Shown here one piece after another: positions 45,299 to 53,639 of a stretch of DNA of 64,000 bases. Position numbers and translations under genes: made by a program. The stretch lies in assembly GCF_030817835.1 (NCBI RefSeq), contig NZ_JAUSZR010000001.1, positions 1,984,001-2,048,000 on the forward strand, written 5' to 3'. The notes under the pieces are model-generated. The model had not been told where the DNA came from. It saw only the letters and a list, made by a program, of their open reading frames with translations, and did not search any database. Numbering within the stretch: position 1 is the stretch's first letter; each line of letters opens with the position of its first letter. This DNA is from Pseudarthrobacter sp. W1I19 (GTDB lineage Bacteria > Actinomycetota > Actinomycetes > Actinomycetales > Micrococcaceae).

Positions 45299-46732
45299 CT
45301 ATGCCGCGGCTTCCGCCGTGACCGGTTCGTGCGCTACGACTGCAGTGGGTCGCAAGGCAATAGCGGCGACGGCTGCCCCGATGAGGGCCAGAATTGCCGC
45401 TCCGATGAAGGCGGCGGAGTAGCCGTCTGTGAGCGCCACTGCATCACCGGTTGGACCAGTGAAGCCGGCCGCTACCGCAGTCAGGGCGGCGAGGCCTATG
45501 GCTGAACCGATCTGGTAGCTGGTGTTCACGAGTCCGGCGGCGACGCCGGTCTCTTCTGGCCGTGCGCTTGAGATGGCGGTTGTCAACGAGGGGATGAAGG
45601 CGAGCGCCATTCCCAGCGCGGCGAGGAGGGACGCCGGGAGAACATCAATCCAGTAGCTGCCGTTTGGCCGCACGAGTGCCAACCAGACGAGGCCGGCGCT
45701 CAGAACGAGAAGGCCGCTGACGATCATGGGTTTCGACCCGAATCGGGCCTGGAGTCGAGGGGCGAGGGCGATCATACCGACCACGATCAAGGCGGTCATC
45801 GGCAGCAGTGCGGCACCGGATGCGAATGCTCCGGCGCCCAGAACCTGCTGGAGGTAGAGGTTCAGGAAGAACCACATTGGAATCCATGCTGCCCCGAGGA
45901 ACACCTGTGCCAGGTTCGCTGCGCCGAGCTGAGGCGCTCGGAAGATGCTGAGGCGGAGGAGGGGTTGCCGGCTGCGCGACTGCATCACGAAGAACAGCAG
46001 TAGCAGCCCGGTGCCCCCGATCACAGCGATCAAGGTCTCGGCGGCTACCCACCCGGCTTCTGGTGCGCGAACGATTCCGTAGACGAGCGCGGTGAGGCCA
46101 ACGGTGGCTGTTATCGCTCCGGCAACGTCGATGGAGCCGCTTCGTGCCGCCGGTATGGCCGGCAGCGCGAAGAATGCCCCGATGGTCACCAGGACGGCGA
46201 TGGGGATCGTGATGTAGAACACCCAGGGCCAACTGGCGTATTCGGTGAGCACTCCGCCGAGGAACACGCCCGTTACTCCGCCGATCGGCGCGGCTGCTCC
46301 GTAGATCGCGAAGGCTTTCGGGAGGTCACGAGTTCCTCCGAAGAGAGTCATGAGTAGTGTCAGCGCGGCGGGGGCGATCAGCGCGGCACCCACGCCTTGC
46401 ACAGCCCGGCCCGCGATTTCAACGCCGACCGTGCCTGCGACTCCTGCGAGGACGGAGCCGACAAGAAGTGCCGCCCAGCCTGCGATGAAGACCTTGCGCG
46501 CGCCGAAGAGGTCGGAAAGTCGGCCTCCGAGCAGGAGCAGCCCGCCGAAGGCCACCACATAAGCGTTGAAGACCCAGGACAACGACTCGGGGGTGAACCC
46601 GAGTTCGCGCTGGATGTCCGGTAAGGCGACGCCGATGATCGACGTGTCCATGATCACCACGAACTGCGCGGCGGCGATGAGGGCCAGGCCCAACCACCGT
46701 CGCCGGGTAGGGCGGTCTGTAAGCGAACTCAT
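45299..46732 (-). CDS. MFS efflux transporter (DHA2/EmrB-QacA type)
   Basis: A 477-residue transporter with about 14 membrane helices. The family signatures are FVVIMDTSIIGVALPDIQRE in helix 1 and LGGRLSDLFGARKVFIAG between helices 2 and 3. ATG 46732 (MSSLTDRPTRRRWLGLALIA) follows GGAGTAACA. The MSSLTD start is identical at the DNA level to the starts at 42138 and 58293, so this gene acquired the same start cassette. The promoter contains a CsoR-like palindrome at 46785-46801, and operator D lies further upstream. Likely role: export of a toxic organic compound. Confidence 0.85.
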   Translation of the reverse strand: MSSLTDRPTRRRWLGLALIAAAQFVVIMDTSIIGVALPDIQRELGFTPESLSWVFNAYVVAFGGLLLLGGRLSDLFGARKVFIAGWAALLVGSVLAGVAGTVGVEIAGRAVQGVGAALIAPAALTLLMTLFGGTRDLPKAFAIYGAAAPIGGVTGVFLGGVLTEYASWPWVFYITIPIAVLVTIGAFFALPAIPAARSGSIDVAGAITATVGLTALVYGIVRAPEAGWVAAETLIAVIGGTGLLLLFFVMQSRSRQPLLRLSIFRAPQLGAANLAQVFLGAAWIPMWFFLNLYLQQVLGAGAFASGAALLPMTALIVVGMIALAPRLQARFGSKPMIVSGLLVLSAGLVWLALVRPNGSYWIDVLPASLLAALGMALAFIPSLTTAISSARPEETGVAAGLVNTSYQIGSAIGLAALTAVAAGFTGPTGDAVALTDGYSAAFIGAAILALIGAAVAAIALRPTAVVAHEPVTAEAAA

Positions 46733-46784
46733 TGTTACTCCTTGCATAAGGGCCGAATGAAAATACATGGTCGGGGTACACCGC

Positions 46785-46801
46785 ATACCCCCTAGGGGTA
46801 T
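46785..46801 (-). promoter_or_regulatory. CsoR/FrmR-like operator in the MFS promoter
   Basis: The arms ATACCCC and GGGGTAT around a 3-bp centre resemble CsoR-family boxes. On the minus strand it lies between TTGACG and TATGCG, which are 17 bp apart and suit -35 and -10 elements, so a bound repressor would block the MFS promoter. No CsoR-type gene is in the window. Confidence 0.6.
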
Positions 46802-47004
46802 TGTCGTCAAACAAAGATGTGGTGTACCGGCGTGCCGTGTCCCTGGTCGGAACAGTCGATCGCCCGAGGGAAGTGAGTCCATCCGGCCTCGGCTGCGTGG
46901 TGCGGGTCGGATGGTGGTCGTCACGTCGTTTTCGCCAGTGTGTTGGCGGACGCAACTTTCTATTGGGTTGACAGCAAGGTACAAGGACATGTGATGAGCA
47001 CGCA

Positions 47005-47020
47005 TCCCCACATGTGGTGA
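47005..47020 (-). promoter_or_regulatory. LuxR-type operator, site D
   Basis: Minus reading TCACCA-CATG-TGGGGA, one mismatch from the palindrome of sites A-C, followed by a CATCACATG half-site and GTACCTTG. It lies between the MFS gene and the divergent LuxR gene, about 270 bp from either start. Confidence 0.55.
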
Positions 47021-47275
47021 TAAGCGTGGCAATGCTCCATCAGTCTGGCGTGGCCTGAGTAAGCCGCTCTCGTAGGCGATGATCACGAGCTGGGCCCGAT
47101 CGGGGGCACCGTCTCATCTGGGGTTTTGCAGGTGCGTTCGCAATGCGGCCTCAGCGCGCTCCTCGATCAGACGCTTCGACGACGGGCACTAGAGGCCTCC
47201 AGCCTGAATATGCAGACAAGGGCAGGAGCGTTCACAACGGCCTTTCGGGGGAACCTGCCCCTCTATACTGGGGGT

Positions 47276-50017
47276 ATGCTGACGCCTGTGCTGGCTACGA
47301 AGCTCTTTGTTCCGGCACCGCGCCCACAGATTACTTCCCGGCCCCGCCTGTTTAAGCGCCTCACCGATGACTTGAGCGCGAGCCGGAAGTTGTCACTCGT
47401 GTGCGCCCCTGCGGGCTTCGGCAAAAGCACTCTGCTCAGCGAATGGATCACCCAGCGCAGACGGCAGCACCCCGACGTATGTATTGCCTGGCTGTCCCTC
47501 GACGCGCACGATAACGACCCCTCACGCTTTCTTGCCTACGTTGTTGCTGCGCTGCAGGGCGTGGACCCGGAAATAGGCGCTGAGATCACGGGCCTGAGGC
47601 ACAGCGGCCAGGTCCTGGCGGTGGAACCGGCGCTGACGTCCCTGATCAATGACATAGCGCGGTCCGGGAAAGAGTTCATCCTCGTGCTGGATGACTACCA
47701 CGTGATTGAAGAACGACAGGTTCATGAAGCCCTCGCGTTTCTTCTTGACCATCTGCCGCCACAGTTGCACCTGGTCATCGCCACAAGATCGGATCCGCCG
47801 CTGTCGCTGGCCCGTTTACGGAGCCGGGGTGAGCTAACCGAGTTTCGGGCCGCCGACCTGCGCTTCACATTTGACGAAGCGGCTGATTTCCTCAACCAGG
47901 TTATGAATCTGGGTCTTTCAGTGGACGACATCGCTGCTCTCGAGACCCGGACCGAGGGGTGGATCGCGGGGCTTCAGCTGGCCGGGGTGTCGCTACGGGA
48001 GCATGGGGACGTCTCCGGGTTCATCAAGGCTTTCACGGGAAGCCATCGCTTCGTCATCGACTATCTGGTGGAGGAGGTGTTGCAGCGCCAGTCAGCCGAA
48101 GTCCGCAATTTCCTGCTGACCACAGCTCTCCTGGACCACATGACAGGAGGTCTGTGTGAGGCACTCACAGGTGTGGGTGGAGGCCAGGGCATGCTTGAGG
48201 CGCTGGAGCGGGACAATCTGTTCGTTATGCCGCTGGATGATCGGCGGCAGTGGTATCGCTATCATCATTTGTTCGCTGAAGTCCTGCGTGGACGGGCATT
48301 ACAGGAACTGCCCGGCCGTATGCCTGAGCTGCATCGACTGGCAAGCGAATGGTATGAACAGAATGACCTGACAGAGGACGCGGTTCACCATGCATTGGCG
48401 GCCGAGGACTTTGAACGGGCCGCCGACCTGATCGAAGCGGTTCTGCCGACACTGCGCCGGACCCGACAGGATGGAATGATGCTGGCCTGGCTGACGGCCC
48501 TTCCTGACGAGGTGGTCCGTACCCGCCCCCTGCTCAGCGTCTTCTACGCATGGCGCATGCTCGTCTCCGGCGACCTCGACACCGTCGAGCCCTGGCTTCG
48601 GGCCGCTGAACAGGGACTGGAAGCCGCAACAGCAGACAGTGAGGTACCGGCAAACTCCGCCTCGGCATCAGGCCGAGGGCAAGAGCTCCGAATGCTGCCC
48701 TCCACCATCGCCATGTACCGAGCCTCACTGGCTCAGGCCAGGGGCGACGTTTCCGCCACCGCCCGACACGCACGACAGGCATTTGAACTCGCCCGGCCGG
48801 AAGACCATTTCGCCCGTGGGGCCGCAGCAGCGTTTCTGGGGTTGGCTTCCTGGGCACAAGGCGACGTTGAAACGGCTGTCGGCACCTTCTCGGATGCGGT
48901 CGCGAGCCTCCATGAAGCGGGAAACCTCACCGATGAGCTCAGCAGCACCATCCTGCTGGCGGACATGCAGGTCGCACTGGGGCAGCTCCAGGAAGCGCGA
49001 AAGCTTTACGAAAGGGCCCTTGGCTATGCCGCCGCCCAAGGGGAACCGGCGCCCCGTGCCACTGCTGAGCTGCACGTGGGCTACAGCGAGCTCTGCCGTG
49101 AATTTGGCGACCTGGAGAGCGCAGTCCGGCATCTTCAAACAAGTAAAGAGCTGGGCCGGCAAGTCACTCCCCTGACGGAGCACTCTTACCGGTGGTTCGT
49201 TGCGATGGCAGGCGTGAGGGAATCCGAGGGGGACATGGCCGGGGCCATTGAGTCCCTTGACCAGGCCCAACTCCTGTATCTGCGTGGCTTTTTCCCGGAG
49301 GTGCGCCCAATCCCGGCATTGAAGGCGCGTATGGCGGTCAGGCAGGGGCGACTGTCAGAGGGCTGGGAGTGGGCACGTAGCCGCGACCTGTTGCCGGTGG
49401 GGGAGCTGAGCTACCTGCGGGAATTTGAGCATCTCACCCTGGCGCGTCTTCTCATTTCCCAATTCAGGGTCCTACCGGCAGAGAAAACGATTCAGGAGGC
49501 GGCGGACCTGCTCATGCGCCTGCTCGAAGCGGCGGAGGCAGCCGGACGCAAAGGAAGCATATACGAGGTCCTCGTGCTGCAGGCCCTCGCGCTGGAGGCC
49601 CAGGGCCAACGCGCACTGGCGCTGGTGCCCCTGGAACGTGCCCTGGTGGAAGCCGGACCGGAGGGTTACGTCCGCCTCTTTCTTGATGAAGGCCCGCCCC
49701 TGGCGCCGCTGCTGGCTGAGGCAGCAGGCAAGGGCCCAGCCCTTCCCCACACCGCCCTGCTTCTCCAATCCTTGGAACCCGGGAAATCTCAAACGGTCAT
49801 CAGGAGGACTCCTACACCTCAGCTGGAGGACCTCAGCAAGCGCGAGCTGGAGGTACTGAGGTTACTTGGCACGTCATTGAGCGGACCGGAGATCGCCCGC
49901 CAGCTCTTTGTCTCGGTCAACACCCTGCGCACCCACACCAAACGCATCTTCACCAAGCTCGAGGTCAACAACCGGCGGGAAGCGGTGCGCCATGGCAAGG
50001 AACAGGGCCTACTTTGA
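47276..50017 (+). CDS. Large ATP-binding LuxR (LAL/MalT-type) regulator
   Basis: A 913-residue regulator. The N-terminal STAND-type ATPase has Walker A LVCAPAGFGKST (residues 41-52) and Walker B FILVLDDYH (near 135-142). A central tetratricopeptide-like helical region follows, and a C-terminal LuxR helix-turn-helix (LSKRELEVLRLLGTSLSGPE, IARQLFVSVNTLRTHTKRIF). MalT and LAL proteins are ligand-activated and bind several spaced sites. ATG 47276 (MLTPVLATKLFVPAPRPQI) matches the family start; upstream frame sequence is not family-like. Four candidate operators nearby suggest it controls the surrounding export and hydrolase operons. Confidence 0.85.
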   Translation: MLTPVLATKLFVPAPRPQITSRPRLFKRLTDDLSASRKLSLVCAPAGFGKSTLLSEWITQRRRQHPDVCIAWLSLDAHDNDPSRFLAYVVAALQGVDPEIGAEITGLRHSGQVLAVEPALTSLINDIARSGKEFILVLDDYHVIEERQVHEALAFLLDHLPPQLHLVIATRSDPPLSLARLRSRGELTEFRAADLRFTFDEAADFLNQVMNLGLSVDDIAALETRTEGWIAGLQLAGVSLREHGDVSGFIKAFTGSHRFVIDYLVEEVLQRQSAEVRNFLLTTALLDHMTGGLCEALTGVGGGQGMLEALERDNLFVMPLDDRRQWYRYHHLFAEVLRGRALQELPGRMPELHRLASEWYEQNDLTEDAVHHALAAEDFERAADLIEAVLPTLRRTRQDGMMLAWLTALPDEVVRTRPLLSVFYAWRMLVSGDLDTVEPWLRAAEQGLEAATADSEVPANSASASGRGQELRMLPSTIAMYRASLAQARGDVSATARHARQAFELARPEDHFARGAAAAFLGLASWAQGDVETAVGTFSDAVASLHEAGNLTDELSSTILLADMQVALGQLQEARKLYERALGYAAAQGEPAPRATAELHVGYSELCREFGDLESAVRHLQTSKELGRQVTPLTEHSYRWFVAMAGVRESEGDMAGAIESLDQAQLLYLRGFFPEVRPIPALKARMAVRQGRLSEGWEWARSRDLLPVGELSYLREFEHLTLARLLISQFRVLPAEKTIQEAADLLMRLLEAAEAAGRKGSIYEVLVLQALALEAQGQRALALVPLERALVEAGPEGYVRLFLDEGPPLAPLLAEAAGKGPALPHTALLLQSLEPGKSQTVIRRTPTPQLEDLSKRELEVLRLLGTSLSGPEIARQLFVSVNTLRTHTKRIFTKLEVNNRREAVRHGKEQGLL

Positions 50018-50052
50018 GGGCCCCGGCAGCCCTCGGAGAGTCACCACACCTA

Positions 50053-50068
50053 TCACCACGGATGGTGA
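50053..50068 (+). promoter_or_regulatory. LuxR-type operator, site C
   Basis: TCACCA-CGGA-TGGTGA, with TCACCAC half-sites on both sides and a GGTAGCTTCAGGTTGTCGG segment downstream. It lies 81 bp before the ATG of the membrane protein at 50149, the same distance as site B from its leader gene. Confidence 0.7.
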
Positions 50069-50148
50069 CGCGGAGTCACCACACGCCCCGGTAGCTTCAG
50101 GTTGTCGGGGCATCCGCTCCGGGCCAACCAAACCAGAGAGCGCGGACC

Positions 50149-50835
50149 ATGAGCATCACACCGAGCAAACTTATCCAGGCCGCCGGTATATCCGCCCTGC
50201 TGGCCGGGCTCCTATACATTCTCAGGCAACCACTGCATCCAACAGATGAGGTGTCCGAAGTTTATGGCCTCGCCTGGCTGATCGTAGGGTACATGACCCT
50301 GTGCATGTCAGTCCTGGGACTGGCCGGCGTGACAGGCATCTACCTCCGACAGGTCAAGGAAACCGGGCTGCTTGGACTGATCGGGTACCTCATGTTCGGT
50401 GCATGGTTCGTGCTGTTGACCGCCTTCACCTTCGCCCAAACGCTCATCCTGCCGCCACTGGCTCCTGAAGCACCCCAGTTCGTGGACAGCTTCCTGGGAA
50501 TCTTCAGCGGCTCCGGCGGCGAGGTAAGCCTGGGCGCTTTGGAATCACTGCCCCTGGTCTCAGCCGTGCTCTATATTCCAGGCGGCCTCATATTCGGCGT
50601 CGCCATCTACCGTGCCCGGATCCTTTCCCGTTGGGGCGCTGGCGTCCTGATCGCCGGAATGGCCCTCACGCCTCTTGCCTCAATCTTCCCGCACACCGCC
50701 GGCAGTGCCTTCGCCGTACCGGTGGGCCTGGCGATGATGTGGCTCGGCTATTCCCTCTGGTCTGAAGGACGTGCAAACGCAGGCCGCCAACTGGGCCAGG
50801 AAAGCCACCGGCCCTCCCACGCTCCTGCCAACTGA
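50149..50835 (+). CDS. Multi-pass membrane protein
   Basis: A 228-residue protein with about six membrane segments (ISALLAGLLYIL, LAWLIVGYMTLCMSVLGLAG, LLGLIGYLMFGAWFVLLTAF, AVLYIPGGLIFGVAIY and others). The pattern is like DUF4386-type proteins. It follows the LuxR regulator by 131 bp and has operator C in front, so it is a likely direct target. Function unknown. Confidence 0.7.
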   Translation: MSITPSKLIQAAGISALLAGLLYILRQPLHPTDEVSEVYGLAWLIVGYMTLCMSVLGLAGVTGIYLRQVKETGLLGLIGYLMFGAWFVLLTAFTFAQTLILPPLAPEAPQFVDSFLGIFSGSGGEVSLGALESLPLVSAVLYIPGGLIFGVAIYRARILSRWGAGVLIAGMALTPLASIFPHTAGSAFAVPVGLAMMWLGYSLWSEGRANAGRQLGQESHRPSHAPAN

Positions 50836-50999
50836 AACCAATACAGACCCCGTGACGAAGTACCAGGACAACGTCCTCGGGCATTTGATGCGCATCAAGC
50901 CACCTCGCTCAGAGCGTCTCTCTCGGCAGGAGCTCAATCATGTTAACGTCCCGCCCGCATCGGTGGGACGGTAGCCGCCTTCGAAAGGGGATGAACGAC

Positions 51000-51254
51000 A
51001 TGCCAGCAGAACACCATCGACCCGGGCAGTACCAACTACGCATCGGAGGACACCTCGACAGTTCTTGGACCGATTGGTTCGAAGGCATGGTCCTCACACA
51101 AGAAAACGATGGAACAACCAGCCTGTGCGGACCCGTCGCCGATCAGGCAGCGCTGCACGGCCTGCTCGCAAAAGTTCGGGACATCGGCGCGACGTTGATA
51201 GCCGTGAATTTCCTGGAGGACCCAAGCCCGCAGAACAAAACCACCAAAATCTAG
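51000..51254 (+). CDS. Small conserved actinobacterial protein
   Basis: An 84-residue protein (start MPAEHHRPGQYQLRIGGHLD; GAAAGGGG upstream). SSWTDWFEGMVLTQENDGTT, then SLCGPVADQAALHGLLAKVR, matches a common small actinobacterial family of unknown function often found near DUF4386 and LuxR genes. It lies downstream of the membrane protein and probably belongs to the same unit. Confidence 0.7.
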   Translation: MPAEHHRPGQYQLRIGGHLDSSWTDWFEGMVLTQENDGTTSLCGPVADQAALHGLLAKVRDIGATLIAVNFLEDPSPQNKTTKI

Positions 51255-51548
51255 CACTGGGCCTGCAGCGGCCACAGCACCGTTTCCAACCAACGGCCTT
51301 GCAGCAGGAGGCAACACACTCCTTGTCCTCACCCGAGCCCAACCCCACCACCCAGTGTCCAATCAGGAGGCAATCCCGACGCTACAAGTGCGGCAAGTCC
51401 TGACCGGCTTCGCGGCCTAGCCCGACTGAAACCCGTTCATCACCCAGGTCAGTAGAGACCTCAATATCCGCCCACAACTGAGTATCAGAATCCTCTCCCC
51501 TCCTTCTACACGCATTATTTGCGCACAACCCTTTAGATAAGGCTTCAA

Positions 51549-52175
51549 ATGTCATCAAAAATCGAAGTACTCCTACCGGCAGCACTCATCAGGATCTTTG
51601 CCTTCGCAGGATTTATCTCAGCAGCAATACTGTTGGTCAACGCGGCAAAGAGGGCAGGAATCATTCCCACATCACCTTTCACCCAGCTCGCTGCACCGAT
51701 CGCTCAAATTGCCGCCATCGGACTGGTGATCGGGATGTATCTGTTGATTTCCCGCAAGGCCGGGACCTTGGCAACCTTAGGTGCAGTTATCTCCGTAACA
51801 TCGCTAGCCGGCCTCGTCGGGGTCGAGTTTGTCCTCAACCTCGTCTTTCCCTACATTGGCCAAGATGTAATTGCCGTCCTGCGTTCAGGTCCCTTGGGTA
51901 TCGCCCTGACAGTGGTATCGATGCTTTTCCTGCTCGGTACCGTGATCTTCATGCTCACGCTGTGGCGCACTTCAAGCGCTCCGAAAGGCGCCATAATCCT
52001 ATACGCGGCGAGTTCACTTCCCATCGCCCTGCGAACGGTATTTCCGGAAACCGTGCTGCAGCTAGGGCTCGTTGGTTTGGCCGTAGCCGCCGCTTTCCTT
52101 GCAACCTGGATGCTACGCAGCATTCCTCGTGCAACAGCCGACGAGGTCGCAGCCAGGGCACAGGCAACACGGTGA
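51549..52175 (+). CDS. DUF4386-like multi-pass membrane protein
   Basis: A 208-residue protein with six hydrophobic segments (LIRIFAFAGFISAAILLVNA, IAQIAAIGLVIGMYLLISRK, TLGAVISVTSLAGLVGVEFV, LTVVSMLFLLGTVIFMLTLW and others) and a short basic tail. No motif indicates transport. It resembles the two other small membrane proteins at 50149 and 52594 and may belong to the same functional group. Confidence 0.65.
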   Translation: MSSKIEVLLPAALIRIFAFAGFISAAILLVNAAKRAGIIPTSPFTQLAAPIAQIAAIGLVIGMYLLISRKAGTLATLGAVISVTSLAGLVGVEFVLNLVFPYIGQDVIAVLRSGPLGIALTVVSMLFLLGTVIFMLTLWRTSSAPKGAIILYAASSLPIALRTVFPETVLQLGLVGLAVAAAFLATWMLRSIPRATADEVAARAQATR

Positions 52176-52593
52176 CTGCACCCTAGCTAGCCGTAACTGC
52201 CCGAAGTGCCCCGCCGACTCTTTGCGGTCGGCGGGGCGCGTCTCTCTGGACCAGAACGCGCTGAGAAAGCCGCTACCCGCCGTTTTCCAAGAGGTAAGGT
52301 CCCGCGAATTGCCCTGTTGCGTGCGGGCTTTCTCTTTGTGGCGCTCGGCTCACAGCTACGTGATGGCCCCTGCTGATTTTGGCTCGGCACCTTGGCGCTG
52401 CCGCTGTGGCTCGCCGGTGAGCTCAACGACGCCACCGCCACCGCTGCGATCAACTGCTCTCTTGTTGTTATCGTCCTCCTCATCCTTCCCTGGCAATCCC
52501 TGGTCCGGCAGTACGTGACCAGGCCGCGTGACCGCTGCCTGCCCCAGACCCGCTGACACTCGCACCCGCCCCCTCATCAGGAGACCAATCATC
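52176..52593 (+). pseudogene. Fragment of a membrane-protein gene
   Basis: One frame reads GFLFVALGSQLRDGPC, a TGA stop, then FWLGTLALPLWLAGELNDAT and INCSLVVIVLLILPWQSLVR, ending at a TGA near 52555. The hydrophobic pattern and in-frame stop suggest a decayed membrane-protein gene. Nothing else was seen in the gap, apart from GGAGACCAATC before the next gene. Confidence 0.4.
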
Positions 52594-53331
52594 ATGATTA
52601 CCACTGACCACGGAACGAGGAAGGCACCTCTGGTGTCCCACCGGAAGACCTCGCTGGCCGCCGGCGTGCTTTACCTCCTCACATTCGTGTCCATCCCTAC
52701 CTTCTTCCTTTATGACCGTGTAAAGACCGACGCTGGATACATCGGCGGTCCGGGCCCGGACGCCCTTGTCATCGTCGGCGGGCTGTTGGAGGTCATCGTC
52801 GCCCTGGCCTGCATCGGCACCGGCGTCGCGCTGTATCCGGTGGTGAAGCGGCAGAACGAAGGGGTCGCACTCGGGTTCGTCGGGGCGCGGATCCTGGAGG
52901 CAGGTGCAATTTTCGCTGGGGTCGTGGCACTCATGTCGATCGTCACCCTCCGCCAGGCCGGCGCCGGAGAGGATGCGCTCATCACCGGTCAGGCGCTGCT
53001 GGCCCAGCATGCCTGGACCACGCTGCTTGGACAAGGCCTGATACCTGCGTTCAACGCACTGCTTCTCGGCTCGCTCATGTACAGGTCCCGTCTGCTGCCC
53101 CGGATACTGCCTGTCTTCGGATTCATCGGGGCGCCGCTGCTTATCGCCGGGGCGGTCGGCACGCTCTTTGGCCTGTGGGGTCCGGTGTCGCCCTTGGCCG
53201 GATTCGGCGCCCTGTTCCTGGCCATTTGGGAGTTCGGGATGGGCATCTGGCTGGTCGCCAGGGGATTCAACCCCGCCGCCGCCAAACTCACCGCGACAGG
53301 TACCGGCACGAGCGGCGGGATTCGGCTATGA
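52594..53331 (+). CDS. DUF4386 domain membrane protein
   Basis: A 245-residue DUF4386 protein. RKTSLAAGVLYLLTFVSIPT, then a family-typical loop (IGGPGPDALVIVGGLLEVIV), YPVVKRQNEGVALGFVGARI and FGFIGAPLLIAGAVGTLFGL give about seven membrane segments. ATG 52594 follows GGAGACC. Its stop overlaps the ATG of a truncated dehydrogenase gene (ATGA), so translation continues into that gene. Confidence 0.8.
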   Translation: MITTDHGTRKAPLVSHRKTSLAAGVLYLLTFVSIPTFFLYDRVKTDAGYIGGPGPDALVIVGGLLEVIVALACIGTGVALYPVVKRQNEGVALGFVGARILEAGAIFAGVVALMSIVTLRQAGAGEDALITGQALLAQHAWTTLLGQGLIPAFNALLLGSLMYRSRLLPRILPVFGFIGAPLLIAGAVGTLFGLWGPVSPLAGFGALFLAIWEFGMGIWLVARGFNPAAAKLTATGTGTSGGIRL

Positions 53332-53639
53332 AAGCCGCCGTGTACCGCCGCTTCGGCAGCCCGGACGTGGTCCTGCTCGATGATCAGCCCAAACCCACCC
53401 CGCGGCGCGGCGAACTGCTGGTTAGGGTCCAGGCAACGACTGTCAGCGCCGCTGACTACCGGGCCCGGACCAAACACGTTCCACAAGGGCTGAAGCTTCT
53501 CAGCTCGGTCACCCTCGGGATTATCACCCCGCGCACCCCGGTCCTAGGCATGGACGCACCGTTCTACGCCACAGTCGGCTTCGTCGCCGCAACAATTCTT
53601 GCAGTACTCCTCGTTGCAGGAGCAGACCTCCATGCCTGA
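53328..53639 (+). pseudogene. Truncated zinc-type alcohol dehydrogenase with a foreign tail
   Basis: Residues 1-70 (MKAAVYRRFGSPDVVLLDDQ, LVRVQATTVSAADYRARTKH and PRTPVLGMD) are the N terminus of a medium-chain dehydrogenase/quinone reductase. The product then switches to APFYATVGFVAATILAVLLV and AGADLHA, a membrane-like tail from another gene. The catalytic and NAD(P)-binding domains are missing. A deletion probably joined two genes. The fragment still overlaps both neighbours (ATGA with the DUF4386 stop; eight bases with the MFS start), so coupled translation is retained. Confidence 0.65.
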
